From contig JAILLN010000044.1 in assembly GCA_024693135.1 (NCBI GenBank), forward strand, positions 1-64,000: a stretch of 64,000 nucleotides of DNA. The letters run 5' to 3'. This DNA comes from Lachnospiraceae bacterium. Lineage in GTDB: Bacteria > Bacillota > Clostridia > Lachnospirales > Lachnospiraceae. Of this stretch, positions 58,385 to 64,000 are shown in pieces. The notes under the pieces were generated by a model. That model saw only the letters and a list, made by a program, of their open reading frames with translations, was not told the DNA's origin and did no database searches. The translations under genes were made by a program, and so were the position numbers. Each line of letters opens with the position of its first letter. Position 1 is the stretch's first letter.

Positions 58385-59935
58385 ATGGAGTATGAAGGCT
58401 GCCTGGAAGCAGGAAAGACGCTGCTTCAGCTTCTCCAGGAAAAGGGAATTCCCCTTTCGGCAGACTGTGGGGGAAGGGGCAGCTGCGGGAAGTGCCGGGT
58501 GCAGTTTCTGACCGAAGCTCCAAAGACGGATGAGATCGAAGAGAGGCTTTTGACGGAACAAGAAAGAGCGGAGGGGATCCGCCTCGCCTGCAGGTGCAGG
58601 AAGGAGGGGGGATTCCGGATCCGCTTTTTTTGTGAGGAAGGCAGGAATCCCGGGGTTTTGGAGGTGGACGGGGCATGCCGGAACTCGGAAGAAGACAGAA
58701 CCCCCGGGATCTTGGAGCTTGACGGGGCATGCCGAAGTAAGGAAGAAGGCGCGGGGAGAGACCTTCCCAGAGGAGATGTGCTGGCCGTAGACCTGGGTAC
58801 GACCACGATCGCGGCGGTTCTTTTCCGGGAAGGACGGAAGGGATCCCAGGGCACCCGGATGAACAGCCAGCGGAGCTTCGGGGCGGATGTGATCTCCAGG
58901 ATCCAGGCGGCATCCGAGGGGCACGAGAAGCAGCTTCAGGAGCTTGTCCAAAGGGATCTAAGGATTCTTGCCAAAGAGCTGGGCGCAAGGCTTGAGCTGT
59001 CGGAGGTCATCATTTCCGGAAATACGACGATGCAGCATCTTTTGGAAGGACTCAGCACGGAGGGCATGGGGAAGGCGCCTTACCGGCCGGTAAGCCTGAG
59101 CTTTAGAAAAAAGGGAAACATCACATTCCTGCCGGGGATCAGCGCCTTTGTGGGAGCAGATATATTAAGCGGCATCGTGGCCTCCGGGATGGACCAAAGC
59201 GAAGAGACATGCCTCCTGCTGGACCTGGGAACCAACGGGGAGATGGCCGTGGGGAATAAGGAGCGGATCCTGGTGGCAAGCACGGCTGCCGGTCCGGCCT
59301 TTGAGGGAGGAAACATATCCTGCGGCATGGCGGCAGTGGGGGGAGCCATAAGCCGGGTACGCATCCGAAGCAATAAGGCGGAGCTTGAAGTCATTGGTGG
59401 GGGAGAGCCAAGGGGGGTGTGTGGCAGCGGGGTGTTGGAGACGGTATATGAGCTTCTTCGTTCCGGCCTCCTGGATCAGACAGGGCTATTGGCAGAACCA
59501 TATTTTGACCGGGGTTTTCCCCTGGCAGAGGGTCTGTATTTTACAAATAAGGACGTGCGGGAGGTACAGCTGGCAAAGGCCGCGGTCCGTGCAGGGCTTG
59601 AAACCCTTCTCCGGGAATACGGCACGGAGTTGGAGGGCGTGGAAAGGCTATATCTTGCAGGATCCTTCGGGCAGGGGCTTGACCTGGAGAAGGCGGCAGG
59701 GATCGGTATTTTGCCGGAGGAGCTGCTTTCCAGGGCGATCGCCGTAGGCAACAGCTCACTTTCCGGAGCCTGCCTTTATGCCGCAGACCGGACCTTGCGG
59801 ATGCAGGGACGGTTTCTCCGCGCTGCAGGGCTTTGCCGGGAGGTGGAGCTTGCAGAGAGCGCGGTTTTCCAGCGTCTCTTCCTGGAATGCATGGATCTGG
59901 GTCCTGCGCCGCAGAATACGAATGACCGTGTATAG
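58385..59935 (+). CDS. RACo-like ferredoxin/ASKHA ATPase
   Basis: The ATG at 58385 fits the domain start and has AAGGG upstream; an ATG at 58364 overlapping lacI is possible. A plant-type 2Fe-2S domain (ADCGGRGSCGKCRVQF and a later RLACRCR) is followed by the ASKHA domain: VLAVDLGTTTIAAVLF, ISGNTTMQHLLEGL, LLDLGTNGEMAVGN, GVCGSGVLETVYELL, LAGSFGQGLDLEKAAGIG. This is the COG3894 arrangement of reductive activators of corrinoid proteins. No corrinoid protein or methyltransferase gene is nearby, so the partner is unknown. The linker between domains carries an internal 18-residue duplication. Confidence 0.85.
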   Translation: MEYEGCLEAGKTLLQLLQEKGIPLSADCGGRGSCGKCRVQFLTEAPKTDEIEERLLTEQERAEGIRLACRCRKEGGFRIRFFCEEGRNPGVLEVDGACRNSEEDRTPGILELDGACRSKEEGAGRDLPRGDVLAVDLGTTTIAAVLFREGRKGSQGTRMNSQRSFGADVISRIQAASEGHEKQLQELVQRDLRILAKELGARLELSEVIISGNTTMQHLLEGLSTEGMGKAPYRPVSLSFRKKGNITFLPGISAFVGADILSGIVASGMDQSEETCLLLDLGTNGEMAVGNKERILVASTAAGPAFEGGNISCGMAAVGGAISRVRIRSNKAELEVIGGGEPRGVCGSGVLETVYELLRSGLLDQTGLLAEPYFDRGFPLAEGLYFTNKDVREVQLAKAAVRAGLETLLREYGTELEGVERLYLAGSFGQGLDLEKAAGIGILPEELLSRAIAVGNSSLSGACLYAADRTLRMQGRFLRAAGLCREVELAESAVFQRLFLECMDLGPAPQNTNDRV

Positions 59936-60034
59936 ACCCTTCCCGGAAAGCATGGATCTTGCCCTGCCGGGAGGAGAATGAATTTTTTTCCGCAGGAATC
60001 CACCCGGACTTTCAGGGTCATTCCAGGCGGAGCC

Positions 60035-60063
60035 TTGTTGTAACAGCTTGTGATTTGTAGTAT
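60035..60063 (+). promoter_or_regulatory. promoter of lipoprotein gene
   Basis: TTGTTG, 17-base spacer, TAGTAT, 87 bases upstream of the start at 60150. Confidence 0.55.
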
Positions 60064-60149
60064 ATTTTTCGCGGAACTGATATTTGGGGAGGGTGCGTTC
60101 CTTAAGGATGGAAACGGCCGGATCCGGATAAAAAAGGTGGAGGTAGAAC

Positions 60150-61043
60150 ATGCGGATTGATTCAAGAAAAGCGGAAGGAAAGTTCAGGAGGCTTATGGCC
60201 ATCCTGTGCGTGTCGGCGTTTGGAGCCCTGACCGCGGCCTGTGGCGCATCGGAACCGGAGGCGGTGCCGGAAGCCGAGGCGGCGCCGGAAGCCGAGGCGG
60301 TGCCGGAAGCCGAGGCGGCACCGGAGGCAGAGGCAGCACCGGAAGCAGAGACAGCACCGGAGGCAGAAGCAGCACCGGAGGCCGAGGCGGCACCGGAAGC
60401 GGAGGCCGATGAAGGAGATGCGGCCTGGAAGTCTGCTTATGGGGATATCGTAAAGGATTGGAATACACAGCATTCCTCCGAAGGCGAAGCCGGCTACAGC
60501 CTGGTCTTTATCGATGAGGATGAGATCCCGGAGCTGGCCTTATTCTGCGATGATGATGCCTGGTATGCCATGGATCTGTATACCTTTAAGGAGGGGAGCG
60601 CCGTGCGGCTTGCCATTAAGGATGCAGACTGGGATACATCCCAGACGCCTTTCTTCAGTCCGGGATGGCAGGGAAAGGGAGACTGCTTCTGTGAAAAGGA
60701 AGGGATCTATTTCCAATCCCGTGGAATGATGGGCGACCAGAGGACGAATGGATACAGGCTGGAGGGGACAGACCTCAACAGGATCTTCTTCTATGAGTAT
60801 ACCGACCTCAGCTGGGATGAGGAAAATAAGGATCCGTATTCCTATATTCTCGAATATACCGGCAAGGACGGGAAGGACGTGTCGGTGGAGAAATCCATCA
60901 CCGAAGAAGATGCGTTCTATGACATGAAAAACATCCCCGAGGCAAAGGATCTGGAGGAGACCTTCGGCTTTTCCTTCGACCATATGACGGATATGAACGG
61001 GAGCAAGGTGCCTTACGAAGAGATCATGAAACAGCTTTCCTAA
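60150..61043 (+). CDS. repeat-bearing lipoprotein, 297 aa
   Basis: GGTGGAGG precedes the ATG. A signal sequence (LMAILCVSAFGALTAAC) ends in a lipobox with Cys at residue 31. Residues about 36-86 are a Glu/Ala/Pro repeat (PEAEAA and variants). The remaining 205 residues form a compact domain rich in acidic and aromatic residues with YGDIVKDWNTQHSSEGEAGY, VFIDEDEIPELALFCDD and a DMTDMNGSKVPYEEIMKQL end. The SLVFIDEDEIPEL pattern is frequent in uncharacterised clostridial lipoproteins. It is not a sugar-binding protein by motif, although it precedes the importer. Confidence 0.8.
   Translation: MRIDSRKAEGKFRRLMAILCVSAFGALTAACGASEPEAVPEAEAAPEAEAVPEAEAAPEAEAAPEAETAPEAEAAPEAEAAPEAEADEGDAAWKSAYGDIVKDWNTQHSSEGEAGYSLVFIDEDEIPELALFCDDDAWYAMDLYTFKEGSAVRLAIKDADWDTSQTPFFSPGWQGKGDCFCEKEGIYFQSRGMMGDQRTNGYRLEGTDLNRIFFYEYTDLSWDEENKDPYSYILEYTGKDGKDVSVEKSITEEDAFYDMKNIPEAKDLEETFGFSFDHMTDMNGSKVPYEEIMKQLS
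60259..60407 (+). repeat. 18-bp minisatellite coding PEAEAA units
   Basis: About eight copies of an 18-bp unit, CCGGAAGCCGAGGCGGCG and variants, encode the Glu/Ala/Pro stretch of the lipoprotein directly after its Cys anchor. Confidence 0.9.
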
Positions 61044-61072
61044 ACCGGCTTTCACAACGCGCAAAAAACATA

Positions 61073-61101
61073 TTGACATATGGGCAAAGCTATTATAAAA
61101 T
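61073..61101 (+). promoter_or_regulatory. promoter of the ABC importer operon
   Basis: Perfect TTGACA, 17-base spacer, TAAAAT. Confidence 0.8.
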
Positions 61102-61108
61102 ACAAAAA

Positions 61109-61122
61109 GTGAAACGTTTCGT
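61109..61122. promoter_or_regulatory. LacI-type operator of the importer operon
   Basis: GTGAAACGTTTCGT matches the 14-bp core at 12 positions and starts 8 bases after the -10, over the likely transcription start. Confidence 0.78.
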
Positions 61123-61200
61123 TTAGCGAATGTGAACGAAAAAACTTCATCCGTGTCTCCCTCCCGCGACAGGGAGGGGATGCGAAGAACGGAGGGAAGA

Positions 61201-62175
61201 GTGGAAAAGTTCAAGCAGATTCCTTTAGTGAAAAAGCTGGGATTCAACCGGGTGATCCTGTTTTGTGTTTTGATCCTGATGTATGTGGCGTTTTCCCTGA
61301 TGGTTCCGGGCTTCTTCGGTAAGGCGAGGATCATGAGCGTAATGAATTATGTATATTTCCTCGGCTTCCTTTCCCTGGGGGTTACCTTCGTCATAGCCAC
61401 CGGAGGCATTGATTTCTCCATCGGACCCGTGATGTTCTGCTGCGGGCTGATCTCCGGATATACCATGGTCTTCAAGGGAGCCCCGGTCATCGTTTCCATC
61501 ATCATGAGCATCATCATCGGCTTTCTTTTCGGCATGTTCAACGGATACCTGGTATCCTACTGGACGATCCCGCCGTTCATCGTTTCCATGGCTTCCATGA
61601 ATATCGCAAAGGGCATCGCGGCGGTCTATACCAAGACCCAGTCCGTAAGCTGGCCTCTTTCCACAGATCCGGTGAACGGATGGTTCCGCAGCCTGCTTAC
61701 CAGCAATGGATTTCCGGTGGGTCTGGTGATCTTCCTGATCGCGGCCTTTGTGTGCATGACCGTCCTGAACAATACGAAGCCGGGCCGGTATATCCTCTGC
61801 CTGGGCAGCAATCGCGAAGCGGTTCGCCTTTCGGGAGTGGACATCCGGAAATGGGAAATGCTGGCTTATGTGATCTGCGGGACATTGGTGGGGATCGCGG
61901 CCATCTTCTTTGTGGGAGCTTATACGACGGTCCAGCCGGGATATGGCGACCAGTACAATAACGAAGCCATTGCAGGCTGCGTCATGGGAGGCACGTCCAT
62001 GGCAGGCGGCCTGGCTTCCATCGGAGGCACCGTCATCGGGGTGCTGATCATCTCCCTGCTTCAGGAGGGCATCCTGGCGCTGGGCTTTGCAAAGGATATC
62101 CAGCTGATCGTGACGGGCCTTATCGTTATCGTCGTGGTCTATGCCGACGTCATGGCCAGGCGCAGGAAGAATTAA
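61201..62175 (+). CDS. RbsC-type ABC sugar permease
   Basis: The GTG at 61201 is preferred because GGAGG lies 5 bases upstream, giving 324 residues, the normal RbsC length; ATGs at 61132 and 61180 lack good spacing. The protein is almost all membrane helices, with GVTFVIATGGIDFSIGPVM (the conserved GGIDLS-type motif), NGYLVSYWTIPPFIVSMASM, and GSNREAVRLSGVDIRKWEM (contact loop to the ATPase). It is one of two permeases with that at 63763. Confidence 0.9.
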   Translation: MEKFKQIPLVKKLGFNRVILFCVLILMYVAFSLMVPGFFGKARIMSVMNYVYFLGFLSLGVTFVIATGGIDFSIGPVMFCCGLISGYTMVFKGAPVIVSIIMSIIIGFLFGMFNGYLVSYWTIPPFIVSMASMNIAKGIAAVYTKTQSVSWPLSTDPVNGWFRSLLTSNGFPVGLVIFLIAAFVCMTVLNNTKPGRYILCLGSNREAVRLSGVDIRKWEMLAYVICGTLVGIAAIFFVGAYTTVQPGYGDQYNNEAIAGCVMGGTSMAGGLASIGGTVIGVLIISLLQEGILALGFAKDIQLIVTGLIVIVVVYADVMARRRKN

Positions 62176-62196
62176 GGATACGGAAGGAGCAGATCA

Positions 62197-63699
62197 ATGG
62201 CAGCGACAGAAGCGATTCTGACAATGGAAAATATCGACAAGACCTTTCCCGGGGTGCATGCCCTTGACCATGTGCATTTCGATGTGCGGAGCGGTGAGGT
62301 TCATGCCCTGATGGGGGAAAACGGGGCGGGCAAGTCCACCCTGATGAAGGTCCTGACCGGCATTTACAGCAAGGACTCCGGCACCATCACCTATGAGGGG
62401 AAGGAAGTCGAGTATCATAATACCAGGGAAGCGCAGGATGCCGGCATCGTCATCGTCCACCAGGAGCTGAACATGGTGGGAGATCTGACGGTGGCGCAGA
62501 ATATCTTCATCGGCAGGGAGTTCATGAAGGGCTTCCGGATCGATGATAAGAAGATGATCGAGGAATCCAGAAAGCTCTTTGAGGAGCTGAAGATCGATAT
62601 CAACCCCAGGGACAAGATGAGCGACCTTACCGTCGGAAAGCAGCAGATGTGCGAGATCGCAAAGGCCATCTCCCATCAGGCCAAGGTCATCATCTTTGAC
62701 GAGCCCTCCGCGGCATTGACCGAGAAGGAGATCGAGGATCTTTTCTTGATCATCCGGGATCTCAGGGCGAAGGGGCTTGCCATCGTATATATTTCCCACA
62801 GGATGGACGAGATCAAGGTCATTACGGACCGGGTGACGGTCATGCGGGACGGCGGCTATGTAGGCACGCTGATCACCAAGGACTGCACGAAGGATGACAT
62901 CATCAACATGATGGTGGGGCGTGTGATCTATGAGGAGCCAAAGACCGAGAGCCATGTGCCGAAGGATGCTCCGGTGGTGCTCAAGGTGGAGCATTTGAAT
63001 GCCGGAAGGATGGTACAGGATGTGAGCTTCGAGCTGCGCAAGGGAGAGATCCTCGGCTTCTCGGGACTGATGGGAGCGGGACGTACGGAGACGGCGAGGG
63101 CTCTCTTCGGGGCAGATCCCAAGACCGGCGGAGACATCTATGTGAACGGGGAGAAGGTGACCATCAATTCGCCGCAGGATGCCGTGAAGCATGGGATCGG
63201 TTATCTTTCCGAAGACAGGAAGCGTTTCGGGATCGTGGTACAGAAGACCATTACGGAAAACTCCACCTTGGCTTCCATGGAAAATTACATGAACGGTCCC
63301 TTCATCGACAAGGCTGCCGAAAAGGAGGTCACGGAGAAATATATCAAGGAGCTTTCCACCAAGACGCCCGGCGCAGATCAGCTGGTGGTCAATCTCTCCG
63401 GAGGCAACCAGCAAAAGGTGGTCATCGCCAAGTGGCTGGTGCGTAATTGTGACATCCTGATCTTTGACGAGCCCACCAGAGGCATCGACGTGGGAGCCAA
63501 GAATGAGATCTACAAGCTGATGAACCGCTTGACGGCGGAGGGCAAGTCCATCATCATGATCTCCTCGGAAATGACGGAGATCCTGCGTATGAGCGACCGG
63601 ATCGTGATCATGTGCGAGGGAAAGAAGACCGGGGAGCTGGATATTTCCGAAGCAACCCAGGAGAAGATCATGACAAAGGCCACCAGGGACATCAGCTGA
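62197..63699 (+). CDS. MglA/RbsA-type sugar ABC transporter ATPase
   Basis: The 500-residue protein has two ABC domains in tandem. The first holds Walker A GENGAGKST, signature LTVGKQQ and Walker B VIIFDEPSAALT. The second has the degenerate GLMGAGRTE loop, LSGGNQQKV and ILIFDEPTRGIDVGAKN. This asymmetry is typical of the carbohydrate-uptake-2 family that includes RbsA and MglA. It powers import by the two neighbouring permeases. AAGGAGC precedes the ATG. Confidence 0.95.
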   Translation: MAATEAILTMENIDKTFPGVHALDHVHFDVRSGEVHALMGENGAGKSTLMKVLTGIYSKDSGTITYEGKEVEYHNTREAQDAGIVIVHQELNMVGDLTVAQNIFIGREFMKGFRIDDKKMIEESRKLFEELKIDINPRDKMSDLTVGKQQMCEIAKAISHQAKVIIFDEPSAALTEKEIEDLFLIIRDLRAKGLAIVYISHRMDEIKVITDRVTVMRDGGYVGTLITKDCTKDDIINMMVGRVIYEEPKTESHVPKDAPVVLKVEHLNAGRMVQDVSFELRKGEILGFSGLMGAGRTETARALFGADPKTGGDIYVNGEKVTINSPQDAVKHGIGYLSEDRKRFGIVVQKTITENSTLASMENYMNGPFIDKAAEKEVTEKYIKELSTKTPGADQLVVNLSGGNQQKVVIAKWLVRNCDILIFDEPTRGIDVGAKNEIYKLMNRLTAEGKSIIMISSEMTEILRMSDRIVIMCEGKKTGELDISEATQEKIMTKATRDIS

Positions 63700-63762
63700 G
63701 GAAATGCCCGGAAGGAAACGGGAAATAGAACGTATTGGCAGAGTGAGAATAAGGAGTGAGCA

Positions 63763-64000
63763 ATGACGAAGAAAAAATCTATTTTAGCTGACCAGAGAGT
63801 GATCGTATGCCTGGTCATCGCGGCGCTGGTGATCATCTATTTCATCTTCAGCCCGGAATTCCGCCAATATTCGTCGATCTTGTCCATGCTGGATTTCTCC
63901 TATTATGACATCCTGATGGCGATCGGGGTCACCTTCCCGCTGATCACCGCAGGAGTGGATCTTTCCATCGGCACCGGTATGGTCTGCTATGCCCTGATCG
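63763..64000 (+). CDS. second RbsC-type permease (partial, runs off the window)
   Basis: An AAGGAG site precedes the ATG. The visible 79 residues contain two membrane helices and AIGVTFPLITAGVDLSIGTGM, the conserved GxDLSxG motif of BPD_transp_2 permeases. The sugar-binding protein gene, absent from the window, would be expected downstream. Confidence 0.9.
   Translation, partial: MTKKKSILADQRVIVCLVIAALVIIYFIFSPEFRQYSSILSMLDFSYYDILMAIGVTFPLITAGVDLSIGTGMVCYALI

Overview
The window looks like chromosomal DNA of a Gram-positive anaerobe of the class Clostridia, most likely Lachnospiraceae. The evidence is moderately high G+C, strong AGGAGG-type ribosome sites, a SigI/RsgI pair, giant Sec-exported surface proteins with BspA-like repeats, an Rpn-type transposase, and a LacI-controlled sugar block with an RbsC/MglA-type ABC importer. 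Family calls come from reading the translations; no database search was run. Layout: 1-1178 is decayed DNA (a possible insertion-sequence end, a truncated HigB-like toxin, a 3' fragment of comM). 1345-11424 encodes a 3,359-residue surface protein. 11610-15030 holds housekeeping and accessory genes (pyridoxal kinase, hotdog thioesterase, GNAT acetyltransferase, NYN-domain protein). 15248-18055 is a copper P-type ATPase fused to a CopZ-like domain through a minisatellite-encoded linker. 18522-29321 encodes a 3,599-residue surface protein with seven tandem modules of about 280 residues, a papain-like catalytic core and a striking array of 21 Met-Arg-Cys-Arg units. 29611-35371 (minus strand) is a probable operon: carbohydrate-binding surface protein, sigI, rsgI. 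35599-42821 carries an Rpn-family nuclease, a subtilisin, a diguanylate cyclase, a fructosamine-kinase-like protein and a radical SAM enzyme. 43240-45656 is fucI plus a YgjP-like metalloprotease. 45855-49555 is an accessory patch with a membrane protein, two toxin-antitoxin loci (one toxin frameshifted, one truncated), surface-protein fragments and a macro-domain/phosphoesterase chimera. 49573-50946 has an HD-GYP protein and a tRNA-Ala. 51366-64000 is the sugar block: FGGY kinase, GatD-like dehydrogenase, aldo/keto reductase, GatZ-like protein, a 190-residue protein, a LacI regulator, a RACo-like ferredoxin/ASKHA protein, a lipoprotein and the ABC importer, whose second permease runs off the end. 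How the genes fit together: four near-identical palindromes built on GAAACGTTTC lie at the promoters of fucI, the FGGY-kinase operon (two sites 69 bp apart) and the importer. The LacI regulator encoded in the block is the obvious candidate to bind them. A GatZ-like protein is present without GatY or a ketose-phosphate kinase of the PfkB type, which suggests an epimerase-type route for a hexitol or rare ketohexose instead of the classical tagatose-bisphosphate route. The most unusual object is the MRCR array at 25818-26690. Its Arg codons are freely swapped (CGC/AGG, CGG/AGA) while the peptide stays constant, so selection acts on the Cys/Met/Arg peptide itself.
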